Notes: generated from the sequence alone by a model not told the origin. Positions 23,631 to 38,099 are shown, numbered from the stretch's first letter. The stretch: 64,000 nucleotides of DNA from Glandiceps talaboti (GCF_964340395.1 NC_135563.1:5375422-5439421), one strand, 5' to 3'. Numbers and translations: made by a program.

Positions 23631-25442
23631 GTGATCATAACTATACGAACAAACTTTGTGATATAACGACTGAGGGAAAATCGGAATAGAGGCGAGAGAC
23701 GTCATCGAAAATGTTGGTGCACAATAAAGAGCAGATAAGCTGGTATAATGTAGTCACGACGTGAAACTTGAGTTTGAGATGACGTCTCCTACGTAAACCA
23801 TTTCTCACGAACCCTGAAATAATTAGACGTTTCTGTCATTCCTTGTACAAGAGATGACTTAATAACACAACATCTCAAACATACATACATAACCCTGTTT
23901 GGAATTCAGTCACAATCGATCCAAATTAATTTAATGAAATCTTGCACATCTACATATGTACATTACATTTCTTGGCGTAGTTTATATGACTTAAGACTTG
24001 AATCCCGTGTGACTTGTTAAAATATAGATAAATCACATTGATAGAGTCAAATAACATGTCTATCGAATCATGTCTAGTGATTGACTCGGGCGGGGCTCTC
24101 AAATCTCAAAGACCTATAATGTTACCATTTTTAGCTTATTTACATTCCCGTAACTTGTATTTGTTACTGGCCATTAAGATTGTCACTCAGTATCTTGGGT
24201 TTCATGACATTGTTAATTACTAAATTCACAGATCGCTACTCGAGAGTTGACTTTCTCTCAGTTCTCGACCTTCCTGCTAGAAGGACTTACATCTACCTAG
24301 AAATGTCGTATAAGTGTAACTCAATTATATCCCTTCCTAGCAGTAGAAAATAGTGGTGTGCACTATAAAATGTACAATTCCTTATAAAATCGTGAGTGAA
24401 CCGAGATGTCTAGCAGTATTTGCGTTTAAAGTAAATGTATTCAATATCCACTGAAGTGTAATATTGAAAAGGCTATCGAACTAAGTTCAACATAACACAT
24501 ACACTAGTGAATAATCTGCAACTACAGCTCATAGGTGTCTCCATAGTAACATAAGGGGTTGTGATTCAAGAGATAATGCGAGTATCAGTATATCAGTTTC
24601 TTTGAATGTTATTTGAAGCTTTTGCAATTTAAATCCGAAACGGAAATTTTTGAAACAGACAACGAGCATGTACAATCATTAAGCATTCTTTAGACTTCGC
24701 GTCATCGTCAGGCGAATGTATGTATTGGATTACACATCCATCCTTAATGTATTGATTCCGCTTTGCCGAAAAAGCTATCGTTTACCATAACATAATTTTG
24801 ATACCACTTGTGAAAATGTTCAATTATAGAACATGACATCAGTGGTGTAAATAGTGAATATGTGTTTATATACTGAAGTTACCAAAATAAGTTATATGTA
24901 CAAAAACTGAAAAGAAAGTGGGGAGAATTACATAAACATCTATCGTGAGGGGCGTGAAATCGCATAATTTCCTAACGAACCAAAATGGAATGAAATTTGG
25001 ATGTCTCGGAGACGAGATTTTGATATGTACTTTTGACACATATAAAGTCAGGTAATTATCTCACTGTCAGCTTTCCTAATGTTTACCTTATAAGTAATAT
25101 TATTAAGCACGACCCTAAAAGTCACCGACATGACGTCACATGACGAATGGATAATATTTGCGCGTCACGCTGATCGACAAGGGCGAGTTAGAGATCAAGA
25201 ACTGCTCAGACTTGTACATAATTCCTATATTCTCCATTGTTCGCCCCTTTGTCAGAAATATCCACATAAAAATTATCCTGAATCAGTTCTTTATTTCTGT
25301 CTAAAAACGCGTAATATCGAAATGCTGATTAAAAGTATCACAGCTTTAACTTTTCTTTCTGTTTGTGAGACTCAGTGAAGCAAGATGCTAAAACAAATTT
25401 CTAATCCGGCTGGAAATGCTCACATTTCGAACATATATGGTT

Positions 25443-25956
25443 TAAGCAATTTCTAAAACGATCAATTGTAATTTAAAGCTGCACTACGTACAACTTGATT
25501 ACATTGGTATCTGCTTTGTTAGACAACATTTTCTCAATAGTATCGCAGGGAACCTGAGAATCTTTACATTCTCAACAAATGTCACAGTACATGCTGTGGT
25601 TGGCCAGGAGATCACTAACAGCAATGAGCAAATAGCAATCAATGAGAAAAAATAACTTATTAAGAATATTCCAACAATTGTCTGTAGGAACGACAATCTC
25701 AAAACTTTGCCCTTACGGAAGACATTCAGTTTACATCTGGTCTAGTTACGTTCTTGCACATTAGCTTATTTGTAGATGTAACCCCATTTGTAGTGACATG
25801 TGGTAATAGATCACTGTCGATAGCAGTAACGGTTTTAGATAAGCAATTTCTAAAAAGATCAGTTGTAATTTAAAGCTGCACTACCTACAACTTGATTAAA
25901 TTGGTATCTGCTTTGTTAGACAACATTTTCTCAATAGTATGGTAGGGAACCCGAGA
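25443..25956. repeat. 514 bp block bracketed by 117 bp direct repeats
   Basis: TAAGCAATTTCTAAAA through GGGAACC.GAGA occurs at 25443-25559 and again at 25840-25956, both 117 bp and differing at only a few bases. Between them lies 25600-25843, the second copy of the 21980-22220 duplication. The arrangement looks like a miniature LTR-type element or an unequal-exchange product. The repeats do not start TG and end CA. Confidence 0.88.
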
Positions 25957-25976
25957 CTTTTCCTATAAATCAATGC

Positions 25977-25991
25977 CCCCCCCCCCCCCCC
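25977..25991. repeat. Poly-C tract
   Basis: Homopolymer of about 15 C, similar to the C/G runs in the 7.8-10.9 kb element. Confidence 0.95.
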
Positions 25992-28112
25992 ATCGACCAG
26001 AAAAAATTGCATATGCACACAAAACGTAATCATTGACGAGGCATGTCATCAAAAAAGTATGTGACAATCGCTGTGATTGAGTATGACATAGCTTATGCAA
26101 ATTTACAATAATATCCAAAACCAACATGAAATCGGTAATTATATAGGTGTTCAACATTGCAATAATATGACAGCCGTGTTAACGTTCTATTCAATGCATG
26201 AGTACATATATGTCCACCCATTTAATCAAGTCAGTTACAACTCAGAAATTAACTTTTTTAACGGAGATTAGTAAAAATATATTACGAAAACTCTTATAAT
26301 ACAATTTGAATACCCCCATCTTCCAATCTTAATGTCGAAGGTATACATCGGAAGGAGTATACACTTTATGAATAATTCAAAAGTGATCTACAGAACAACA
26401 TGAAAAACAACCACAATATTCGCCTATTGGGAATTATCTGAGGTAAGATTACAAATAGCTCCTATTATAACCCCTGAGATTATGTCACTGGTTTATATAT
26501 CATAATTGTTCATAATTGATCGTTCTGTCTTCTTTACTAATCCCCTACTTGAGGTTTCATTTTTCACCACCGTTGACATTTGTCTGAACTGATTTTCAAC
26601 ACCAACTGTACGCAAATTGCATCATTTTTTTCAAAATTTCATTTTCATTACGTCTTTCTTCGTATAAAACATGGATATTTAAGGAAAACTATGCATGGAA
26701 TTATCAGCTGTATTTAGTACAACTAAAAAAGTCGTATGGCTCACTTCTAGATTTTCTACAAGGAACGTTTTGAGACTTTTTCTATTCAATACTTACTATA
26801 TTGAGTGTCTGTGTACATTAAATACGTACGAATGTATGAATAAGTAATTTGAATTGTTTTCAATTGAATACAATTTTATATATTCACTGAAAATTGTTAA
26901 GATACCAATTAACTGACGCACAAATGTTAATAGGTTAATGACGGTGAGGTGCTGAATTTATGGTACAGACCCAAAAACCGTATTTATTGTACCATATTAT
27001 GTATACAGTTCCACAAATACATTACCCGCAGGTGATTATATACTGTTCAATGTGTGCGGTATTATGCGCACTTCGTTATATCAATTGAAAGGGCTTCCAA
27101 AAACGTTTGAGCTGCAGGTAGTATACTTTAATATGGTGGTCATGCCGATGCATCTTAAAAAGCCTTCACACAGGCTTAAGGTTTAGTGGACTAGATCTGC
27201 CACGGATTGTACTGCTGTAAGAATTACACTATAACAATAGGTTTAATAAACCATGATGATCTGACCAAAGCTGTATCATCTAGACGTAAAATTCTAATCA
27301 AGCAATGCAATCATAGAAACTAGACTACTCAGGGTGATAAGCACATATTTATAGTTGGAATTTTCATGACACCATTGAAACTTTGATCGTTGAATGCAGT
27401 GCGTGACCAACATCGGCCAAGTAAAACAATATTAAAATAATCTATCTAGAGAAGTAATAATTCTTTTTTTTTTAAAGAAACAGAAAACCAACTTCAAAAT
27501 CAAATGTAATTCTAAATGTGTATTGCTTAACAGGAACTTGTCGATTAAAATTAAAGAAAAAGAGAAAGAATGGGACTCCATCGGAGCTGCTGTTTCCACA
27601 GTAAAATGCATTCTCGTTAAGTCTGGTACACAAGGTTATACAGTGTTGACCACGACATTATCTTCCACGAAATGTAAATCTTTATGCCTTGTAAATGTTT
27701 AATTAGCGTTGATTTTTACCTTCTGTTCGTGTGGCAGATGAACCATTTAGTATCACGAACATTCATGAACATTATTACTACACAGCTTGACAGACTCTAT
27801 GCATGATGATGCAATCGAGCACCAAATGCAATGTTTTGTACGTATACAGCCAAGCCAACATTTTACTCCGTACATTTTCGCACTGTTCAGTTGAAGTTAA
27901 TGCTAGAACTTTTTGCTCGAATATGTACTGCTCACAGCCTTGGTCATTGTACAATAAGAAGAGTCTTAACAACCTTAGAGTTGGTTACAACAATGCTTTC
28001 CGTATTTTGATGAATTACTCGAGTGATTGCAGCTCTAGTTTAATGTTTGCACAGCACACAATCCCTACCTTTGGGGTGGTAAACTGTAAACTGGTGTACA
28101 ATCTTTCTGAAC

Positions 28113-28113
<1 letters not shown>

Positions 28114-28150
<37 letters not shown>

Positions 28151-28152
28151 TA
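28114..28152. repeat. (AAT)n microsatellite
   Basis: About 12 trinucleotide units. It makes the Ile-run tail of the 118-codon frame at 27803, which is therefore not a credible gene. Confidence 0.97.
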
Positions 28153-31100
28153 CCGATAGCGACATTAGACATCTCATTATGTCTTCGAGGATAGCGTTCG
28201 CTCTTAAGATGAGAAGAGAATTGAAACAAAACATCGTAACTATATAATGATTAGTGTTGCTTCAGTTCTCGTAGAGATAAGTTGCAGGATTGTATTTTGA
28301 ACAGATGTTCTGATGTTGTAGATGACACAACAGGGACTTATTAAAAAAGAGCCTAACGAACGAGTCGATATTCATATTCATTTGGGATCTTCAAAGGTTG
28401 TGCACGTGAACCGAAAAGTACATCTAGACTCTGAGAAATCAAACATTTGTAGGCTTAATCGCATCGTTTCACTTCAAGCATTCTTTTTGAGGAAACATGA
28501 TCGACAGAAAAAATTATTTGTAGCCTCACATGTGGCAACGATAATATTTTAGTAATTTAACATTAAATTGTTTGACAGGTTAAATTGCTGATGTCATTTC
28601 TAAGAATAATTCATTTGACTATACCGAGGAATTATTGATAATGCAATTTTGAGATATGATAAATTCCATTATATGTGAAGACGATAAATTATCGAAATGT
28701 ATTACATTGCCACGGTTTTCATCTAATTTACGGTATGGTCAAAATTGCTAGATAAGACGAAAGAAATTCTCCTTACATAATGACAGAAAACTTCATTATG
28801 CAAACATACACCAACTGTTCAACTTTGCATATTCTTAGCATGTAAGTTTTTACCAACAATATTTAAATATTCTGTACCAATATAGAAAAATTTCATTTAT
28901 TACAGATTTCATCTCAGCATGCAACCGACTAGACAATCTCAAGCAGGAACTATAGTTTTCATTTAAATGGCCCCTCGCTACATCTGCAGAGAAAGCCGTG
29001 ATATAAATAATTTATGATAAGTGATTACCTCATACTTATTAGTACAAAGAGGTGTGTCTTCTAATTACTGTCACCTGATTCAATAGATCACACGACACAG
29101 GCCAAATGTCGTCTACCAGTTCTTATGGATCGATACGACGATGTATAGGTGGCAGGCTTTTTCCACCATAGATATTCCATCTTTCATAACTCAATATCGG
29201 AGAAGTTGCTTTACGTAGAATTGTTCAAAGTTATATTTCAAGGCCCCTAAGCATACAGCTGTGTTAATCTTGTCTTTGTTCCCCATTTAAAGTGTGTTTG
29301 ACAAAACATAACAATAAAACATAAACAAATTGACATATAGGTATGACCAATTAGCTTTTGACCCATCTAGGTGAGAATAATACATTGCAAGTAAGGAGGT
29401 AAAGGTGTCATAATCATGATATTAGGTAATGGTAATCGCAAGATGTTTACATGTCCCACTAACTAAACACAAAGTCACACGGGGTTGCTTTAAACATTAA
29501 ACATGCATCGATTCCACAAGAAGGAGAAATACATCATCCACTTTTCACTTGAGTTGGTATATAATATCACAGCATTGATATAAGGCACTTGGATATCATG
29601 CCCAGCCCGGTCGATTTTTGTGTTCGAAAAATATACATCCGAAATTCATGTCATAAGCTAAACACTTGGAAATAAAAGAAAAAATATGAACCCAATGTCA
29701 AGTGAAAGGTTTGATCAGTCAAAATGATCTGTGGAGGAACAATATGGAATTATTTTTTTTATAACTCAATAACTCATTTAATTTTCACCAATAAAAATGA
29801 CAGAACTTAGACTGGGAAAGTGTACATGGCAAAAATATAATTTAGTATTGCATGGTCACCCTCCCTGGTGAGGGCCATGGAAATAGTTCAGTGGAACTAG
29901 TCTTAATCCAATGGCTCAGAAATACAACATATAAACTACAAAACAGAAAATAAAAATAAAACAAAAACATCTGAAAACAAGTTTTCTGTAAGAAATATAT
30001 ACACTAAGTTACATACAAAATGGAATGACTTTCATCAGTAAATAATGCCCTTGTCTAGTTTTGTGAACTGACGACATCAACAACTTGTTAGTTGTCCCCA
30101 CTGATTCGGGACTTTAATAAATGTCCAGATAGCTTCACCTTTCATCACTTCTTCAGGCAAATCGATTGACGTTACATGAGCTGCCTTCATGCTCAACGAC
30201 TCTAACTTTCCCACTCGTGCTTTGATCTAGCGCAATGAGTTGTGAAATAATAATGGCGATTGAAAGGGGTTCGTCCAGGATTGTCCCGAAGCGACGTTTA
30301 TCGAGGCAAATAGGGCTCATTCACAGGCTAAGGTTTTTACACTACCCTTTGGCAGGAATGGAAACCAAAAAGATCTTTAGCAGAGAAGAAGTCCTTGATA
30401 ATTCTCTTCTGGACCGGGCGAATGTGACTAAAATTAAACTTGCGGAGTTAAAAGTCAATGCTGTCATTCAGGATCCATTGTCGCAACTGTTATATGATTG
30501 CATTATTTCAATACTAAAATGTAAATTGCCACGCTAATGCTTTGACAACTGTGTATTATAAGTTGCCACACCCAGCCATCAGGAATGTTAAAATATGTAC
30601 CTTCTCTTCTTGGCAACAATTTCGGTACAACCTAGAGGATTTGTTTTTTATTTTATTTAAATTGTGATAGACCAGTTCAAAGTTAACCTTTTGATCAATG
30701 GTGTGAATGTGCGTTCTTTCGGTCGCCACTCTATCCTGTACTTCATAAAACTCGCGACATCCATTTGGTAAGTATTTGGCGATGCGTTCAGTAGGCATGT
30801 CTAGCTGTATTACATTTAAATAGAATAGTTTTGGGCAAGATGTGTTAATCTTTCGGAACAAGTCAAACATTGCATATTCGTTCTTGACATAATATACTCA
30901 TAACTATTTCAGTGAAACAACTTCAAGAGCTGCAACAATACAAATCTTAAGAAAGGTGATATGTGATCAATCCATTCTTTACTGTATGGTATTTTCACCA
31001 ACTTGACCTTTCTAATCACAACATAGTATCTTCCCTTTTTATAGTCATTAACAGACCATGCCGCTAAGCAGAACATAGTCCGGATGATGGATGCCACTAT

Positions 31101-31589
31101 ATTAAGGAGTGCTTTCAAAGTGCCAATTGCAACATTAAAGACAGTACTTTCAGAATTTAACTCTACTCCTAAGATCATCGGATTAACAACAAAAGATTTC
31201 TTTGAGAGTACCATTTTGTATTGAAAAGTTAAATTGATTATCACTTCACATTACCACCACTGAGTCTGACTTTTGATTGAATTCAACAATTTAAATAATG
31301 AAGTCATTAGCACATACTGGGAGTGTTTTATGCAATACATTACCATCATTTTGTAGAAGGGATTCTTTGTGCAGTAAACTGTAAGGGCTAACTGTTACTA
31401 ACTAATACTGATCTTTCGGATTTACATGTTCTTTGTATGTAACAGAACACCAGCTGCCATTTTTTAAAAACAAACCTTAACGATTAAAATTAAGATCAAA
31501 CCCTTTGAAAACATAACCTTCTTATAGTGATATACTTTTTTATTAATTGGTAAAATTAGTCATTTAAATTAAAAGCTGCACCAACAAGC

Positions 31590-31821
31590 TTTTTTTCATC
31601 TGTACTGTACATATGTATCAAATTAGGATTTGAAGCTTGCACTCTAGATGTAATCTGATTACTTAACATCAATCATTATGCAAATCAACCATTAATATTC
31701 ATACGATGTTTAACAAAATTTAATTAATTCCTGCCAATACCATGATATGTAGCAGGTTTCATTAGGGTTGGTGTAGAAAGTTTGGGATAGTGAGAAAAGA
31801 CAGACAGACAGCCAGCCAGCC

Positions 31822-31860
<39 letters not shown>

Positions 31861-31890
31861 AGCATAACATAATCTTCTCTTACGGAAAGT
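31590..31890 (+). mobile_element. Helentron-like family 1, 3' fragment (copy c)
   Basis: The core segment with ATTATGCAAATCAACCATTA and AATATTCATACGATGTTTAA is followed by a (GACA)n run with GCCA variants (31798-31859). The degraded end TTCTCTTACGGAAAG (31873-31887) corresponds to the CCCTTACGGGAG terminus. The 5' part is missing or unrecognisable. Confidence 0.62.
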
Positions 31891-34800
31891 GAAATGAAAT
31901 ATATCCATGTCACCTTGTTTGATTCCAGTAGACTGTATAAATTGTAAAATGTATAAATTCTAAAGTAAATCTGCAGGGCAAGGCTTTGAATCTGGTAAGC
32001 ATATACTTAGTTTGACTTAATCAACGTGCGGTCACTTTATCAAATATTCCCTCAGTAGTTGGTTTTTAATCATAGAGTTCTTGTTTTGAACGCAAACTAT
32101 TTATATTAACTTACGTGACTTGTCTACTCGAAATAGATTGTATGGGGGGATTATCAGTTGATTTACAGACTAGATATAGCCATAATGTCAAAAACATTCG
32201 GCTTATCAACTCTGTAATTTGATTACTGGATACGGGGATACATGTATATTATGTGAATTGATGTATTTGTGATCGAATATATGGTAATACGCTGACTGAA
32301 TTCGCTTAACGATTTATTACTTTCAATTCTTAAAAGCTCATTACAAGTATCTTTTCATTCAATATATAAAATTCCAATTTAACACGATTGGAGTGATAAA
32401 TACAAAGTCTTTCCCAATGCTTTTTCAGTATTAATTGAATGTGATCGTTAACTTTTATTGTATGGAGCTATAAAAAGTACCACCCTTATTCGCCATTTCA
32501 CTGCATTTCATACTTATTTTCTATTGGTACAGTATAAATCACTGCTAGAGTTTTGCTTGGCTTAATATGACAAACTTTGCTTGGTACAAGTAGACACATG
32601 TTGTATTATCGTATGTAGGATCTATTGTAGCTACTTATACGATGGCTATTGTCAGTTTAAGCTGGTACATGGTAATCCCTATATTACGGATTTAGTAGTC
32701 ACCATTCGATTTAAACTACTAGAGTACTTGAAGACGCTACTTCACATTGATGTAGATATTGCTGAAAAGCCCTATAGAAAATGTCTCAATGGCGTTTTGT
32801 TCAAAGTAATCCTACTGCTAATACTAATACGCACTATTCAACATAGTAGACAATGGTCTGTACTAAATAAGACTCAATTAAGTTTCTAATGCTGGCCCAA
32901 CAAAACTCTTTTGAATCCATCATGTTCATTAGTTTTATGCTCATAGAAAATACGACGAAATGCGATAGATTTATCTGTCTTGTAGTGTAGTGAAGTGGTT
33001 AGACTTCTCTTCTGACATGTTTATTTTTATATACTGCTCATTATATCCTTAGCTCTCCTACACAGATGCCACCTTAAACCAAGTTTGCAATTGTGTATAA
33101 TTATCATCTTTAAAGCAACAATAGCTGATTGTTTCCTTGGCAACTTGATTTATTCTTGCATTCTTGCTGTAATTAACTTACCTTGATTCAAAATTGTCAT
33201 TGTTTACGTAGAACTTGTATATATTTGAAGTATTTCGTATGATAGATACGTTTCTAATGAAATTTTGGGTGAAATTATTTGTAACGTGGTTTTAAAATTA
33301 CTAGGAGGGCGTAGATAAATGAAACAACTTTTTTTTCAGTAGGGAAAGACTAGGGAATATTTATGGCCATGGTATACATATGCGATAATGACCGCGTACT
33401 TGTACCTTTTTGACTGTAGATATACAACATGGTTGTAAATGGTGTATCTCAACTTCGTGTGCACTCAGTTTATGAGATACAACATACTTAAATTCGAATA
33501 TCGATTTTGTGAATGGATTCTGTATTCAATGTTTGCAATATAAAAACGAACATTTGTTGAAAAGGATATTAAAATCAGGCCACCTCCCGATATCTCTCGT
33601 CGTTTCTTTTGACTTTCAGGTTTGCTTTAGATGTTAAAGTGCTGGTTTGAACTACTTCGTGTATTCATCCAGGTGAATTTGACAACTTAATCTATCGACT
33701 GTCTGCAGCTCTAGTTACCCTGCCTGGACAAATGTTTGTCGATCTAAACATGATCTCATCCAAGGGCTAACACATTAATTTCCGTACCTTACGGCTAACA
33801 GAAGACTTTGTTGTGCACTATCAAATAGACACATTATGTTGGTAGCATAAGAAATGTAACATTGGAAATGTGTATATTTGATAATACTGTATTCACATTT
33901 GTCAGAACATAAGCCATTAGGCAAGTGTGACAATTTTAACTTAGCACGTACTTAATGAAATTGCATAAAGTGATTGTCATGTTCTTAGTAAACTAAGTTA
34001 GCATGTAAGTGGCGCCGAGAGTGGTGTTGCTTCTTGCTAAGTCTTGTTAGTTTCGCTCCTTAGAAGTGTGTTTACATGGCAACTGTTATACCTCACCGTT
34101 CTTAATAGTAAGGTATGTAACTTAGATATGTCGCTTACGTCATCATCACAGTACAACGTCTGTCAAACGTCACAATTAAACGTCAGCCGGCGGCGAATAA
34201 TTTCTTATCTTTGTCAGCCGACTAGTTTTCGCTTGAATCTGTGTTGTGGTTTTCAGTATGAACCATTTTATACATGGAATATCATTATGGGAGAATATTT
34301 CCTTGCTAGGCCATCTGAACATTTTCTACAGCTGTTATCATACCTTTCCATGTACGCGTACGCAGGAAACACGACCTTGTATGTTAAACGAGTGGTTTCG
34401 AAAATTGTAACATGCTTACATTTTTTATCTAAATTACTCAACTGATGCACCGACGCGACAATCAGCGCTACAGAATTGAAAGACAAAATAAAGAAATGAT
34501 AAAATATCGTAAAATATTGAATTGGAGTGATATTTGCATTACACTATAATTTGCATTTAATATGAACTATTAGTAAATATCCCCTTTATTCTATTGTTTT
34601 TGATATTCAATCGATATGTGTAAAGTATAGTTTTTACTCGTATATTCTGAAGTAGACAGTTAAAAGTTTAATCCCCTTGTAATATGGTAAGGCAAATGTT
34701 GACGGACGGAAGGCAAATCAGTAATGACTTTGATTCATTTTATTTGTCGAAAACATGCTACATACAGTATGTGTTATAAGATTTCACGGTATATTTTCCA

Positions 34801-35364
34801 CATTCAACATATAACTGTAATATATTACGTAATAGAGATTGAACGAGCAACCGTCGTTTACATCAACAGTATCGGGTTGTTTTTTAAATCATCTCAGTTA
34901 CATCTTACAAAAGTTGTCCAAATTAAAAGCGACTGCACAGAGGCATCACTCTGAAGTTTACATTGATGTCTCATTCCCTAAGGAGTATTCGATTTCATTG
35001 GCGTTGTCACGTCTTTAGGGTGTTTTCCAACTATCTAAATAATATATCGCTAAAAGTAGAAATTGGTGTTTGAGTCGTGTCTCAATGGTATGACCTTTGA
35101 TGTTAGTCGTATCGCCATAAGAGATGAACTATGCAAGAAGCAGAAAGAATATGTAAACGGTAATTATATGCCTTCCGATTGAGATTTTCTAAAAAAAATT
35201 CACTTTTTGTGCTGGAAATAGCTCCCAGCGATTCAAGAGAACTTGAATGCGTCCTAAAGTAAGTGCTTTCAAATTCAAATATCAGCTTGACTAACCACAT
35301 GTCAATGTGTATTCACAAATAATTATACTCTTCATATCCTTCAAGATTAGTATTATGTAAGAAA

Positions 35365-35605
35365 GGTTGTCGGTGGCCGAGTGGTTAAACCACTTGCCTT
35401 GTAACTCTGCGGTCGGGGTTCGGACTCATTCACAGAGTTTGATTAAATTTACAACGCTGTTAAGTATTAGAAGGGTGTCGTTCAGTTTGACTCCGAACAA
35501 CGCAGGTTTTCCCCGGGTACTCCGGTTTCCTCATGCACAAACACCGAACCTTCCTGCTGTTATTGAGCAATGGCATGAGTAAATGGCATATACATGTAAA
35601 TAAAT
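35365..35605 (+). mobile_element. tRNA-derived SINE
   Basis: The tRNA-like head has box A TGGCCGAGTGG (35374-35384) and box B GGTTCGGACTC (35417-35427). The body contains CGCAGGTTTTCCCCGGGTAC followed by TCCGGTTTCCTC (35501-35532), which from memory resembles the conserved central domain of the MetaSINE superfamily. It ends in an AT-rich TAAATAAATG tail near 35605. The 71-codon frame inside it is not a gene. Confidence 0.78.
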
Positions 35606-36495
35606 GAAAAATGAATATAAGTTACTAGTTCCTCGTTGTCTTTTTCTTGACATCAGAAATCAAGAGATTACAATTCCTTTACGTTTGATTGAAGTATTTT
35701 GCTAAACTTGAAAAGCGTTTTACAAACAGCTGAACTAAGGTCTGTGGGATTACACCTATCCCAGGAGTACCATTAAACTGAAGCATATTACCTTGGACAT
35801 TGAAAATCATATTTAAAGTTGGAAGTTTAGATTTGTCATTTTGAACTGATTATAAAACACACAACTGAGTACTACCCAGAATAACATCAGATTTAGTATA
35901 TCGTCAGGGGGATATAATTTAATAGTAAGTCTATGGGCCACCTGGCTTTCACCTCAATCGAGTTGAGTGCAGGTGTGTATGTTGTAGTATAGGTGAGACT
36001 TTAATAGTAATAGTTACACCTCGTACATATATTAAAGTAGAGTTTTGATTTAAAATGTTCGGTAGTTAAGTGCGTCAAATAAGTAGTGTTTAATCATTAT
36101 TAAATTCACTTTTCTCGTTTCAGCTGCGTCCTACCGATTCCCTATATTTGCATTTATACACATCATTTACTGTGTAATCCAGAATTCTGTTTGAAAGAGG
36201 ATTTCCCTTATCAGTTCAGTCTTTAGATAGTGTATACTTAGGTTAATGTTGATTGAGCAGCACGCTGTAGAAATCACTTGCCAGGGTGAGATAGAACGGT
36301 GGAAGCATGCATATGTATAGCATGTATCATCCACGTGTATAACATATCATATAATTCTACCAATGCTCATTTGAACTACTGTTAAATGAAAATAACTGCA
36401 TTTGGGGGAGAAAGCTTTCAAAGATGCATTGGTATATCGCATTTAAGATAGTAGTATTTAGAAACCCTTTAATTACAATACCTAACCGATTCTAA

Positions 36496-36562
36496 GGAGG
36501 CAGCGAGGGGGTTCGAACCTGTAACCTACAGGCTACTCTAACCATTCGACCATCATGACTCC
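36496..36562 (-). pseudogene. tRNA-like relic (SINE head or tRNA pseudogene)
   Basis: On the minus strand GGAGTCATGATGGTCGAATG starts a 67-nt tRNA-like segment with box A TGGTCGAATGG (36552-36542) and box B GGTTCGAACCC (36519-36509), ending in CTGCCTCC. The arms are too short and mispaired for a functional tRNA. I could not delimit a SINE body downstream. Confidence 0.55.
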
Positions 36563-37500
36563 ACAAGGATGCATTTGTACATATAATTGTATTTGAGATA
36601 ATTGTATTTGATCGGATTTTAAAATGGTAATATTAAGTTACGGTACAAATGACTTTGCCTTGGTGTTTCACTAACGTAACGTGACATTTTGGCACACAAA
36701 CACTCATATAATGTCAAATGCAAAAGAAACATGTACGCCTATTAGGTCGCGGCGCACATGTACAGTGGGATGTAGAAGTAGACAGGTTGAACAGATACGT
36801 TGATTATCAGTTGGGAGATAAACAATTGCATCATTAAAATCATCGAATCCATGTGTAATGTTTTCATCAGTTCATCAGAAGCCTGCTTCTACGTAATACA
36901 CTGTTAAACAATATTAATACTTACCTTGTCAATGTGACTGGGCAAAGGATCTGGCTGTGTGTTGTGTCTCTGTTATTTTTTGTCTAATACTATACTGTTG
37001 AAATTTATCTTTCTTAAGCCAGCTTTGTGTCAAAATCGAAATGTTCCATGCTTGAAACACCAAGCCAAAATCATTACTACTGTATATATTTCTACCTTTT
37101 AAAAAATATGAATAATTTTTATGGTATCATATATTAAAGTGAACTTGATGTTATAAAAAGAAGAAGCGCCTTCTATTAAAAAGGTTAAGCTTCAACTTGA
37201 TTCCATTATTTGATGGAAATACTGAAAACCTCGCTCATACTACAAAAAAATGAATGTCTGGTTCCGGTAACCCGACCGAAACTAGTTTTTCACAGCCAAC
37301 CCTTAACCTTTTTAGCTTATTCGAAAAAGAAATAATTGAAAAATCTAGAAAATTTGCAAAGTCGTGAGAGAAATAGTGAGATGTGATAACATTATAATCT
37401 TGTGAACAAAACAACATGGCGGAAAGTGCGAACACACCGATGAGCGATTTCTGTTGCCCTCTACGTAATGTTATAGTAAAACAACCTAAACCAGATTTCC
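36563..37500. other. No recognisable feature
   Basis: AT-rich intron DNA between the tRNA-like relic and the AATA microsatellite. Confidence 0.5.
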
Positions 37501-37514
37501 CCCCCCCAAAAAAA

Positions 37515-37571
37515 ATAAATAAATAAATAAATAAATAAATGAATAAATAAATAAATAAATACATAAATACA

Positions 37572-37634
<63 letters not shown>

Positions 37635-37637
37635 ATA
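37515..37637. repeat. (AAAT)n microsatellite
   Basis: About 120 bp of tetranucleotide repeat preceded by C and A homopolymers, some 160 bp inside the receptor A donor site. The Tyr/Leu/Phe-rich minus-strand frames here are artefacts. Confidence 0.97.
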
Positions 37638-37798
37638 CAATACAAAAAATAAAAAAATAAAAAAAATTCACTACCTACCTGCTTTGAAATTGGGTGTTAT
37701 CTGAATTTTACCATAGTTTTCATTGGCCTAAAAGCCTCCTCTGAACATATCTTAACTGAATAATTGTCTTATCAAGACAAGTAGGAAAGATTACTTAC

Positions 37799-38099
37799 AC
37801 ATTGCTTCTCCTAACAGCCATGGTCTAATGACGTATGTCTCAAGAAGTGCTATCGGCATACAGAATACCAGAACCAGTAGGTCGGCTACGCTCAGATTCA
37901 CAAGGAAATAGTTAGTGGAACTCCGCATGTCCTTATTACAACAAACGACGACCAGAACCAATACATTACCAAGAATTCCTAGCAAAAATATCAAGGTGTA
38001 GGCGACTGTTGCAATAGTTAGGGTCGATTTCGATAGTTGGTATTCTAAAAACAATAAGTCCGAAGAGTTAGCACTAAAATTGCTTCTCGCTGAATTCAT
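37799..38099 (-). CDS. Peptide GPCR 'receptor A', exon 1 (N-terminus, TM1, TM2)
   Basis: First coding exon of a rhodopsin-family receptor, encoding residues 1-100 plus one base of Cys101. I chose the ATG at 38099 (A at -3); the open frame runs a few codons further upstream but has no earlier ATG. The extracellular N-terminus has two N-glycosylation sequons (N7-F-S, N11-S-S). TM1 is about residues 28-53 with the GN signature at 44-45. TM2 is about 64-86 with NLSVADL at 68-74, including the conserved Asp. The exon ends in WLLGEAM plus a split Cys, the usual TM3-top disulfide cysteine. The donor is GTAAGTAA (37798 downward), phase 1. Joined to exon 2 it gives exactly 1200 nt (301+899): 399 residues and a stop. 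The junction is inferred from frame, phase and homology, not from transcripts. Confidence 0.9.

Noticed and set aside
30235-30870. Two facing frames of about 100 codons inside the receptor A intron
   Set aside because: Neither shows a known motif or repeat-element similarity; chance frames of this length are expected in 64 kb.
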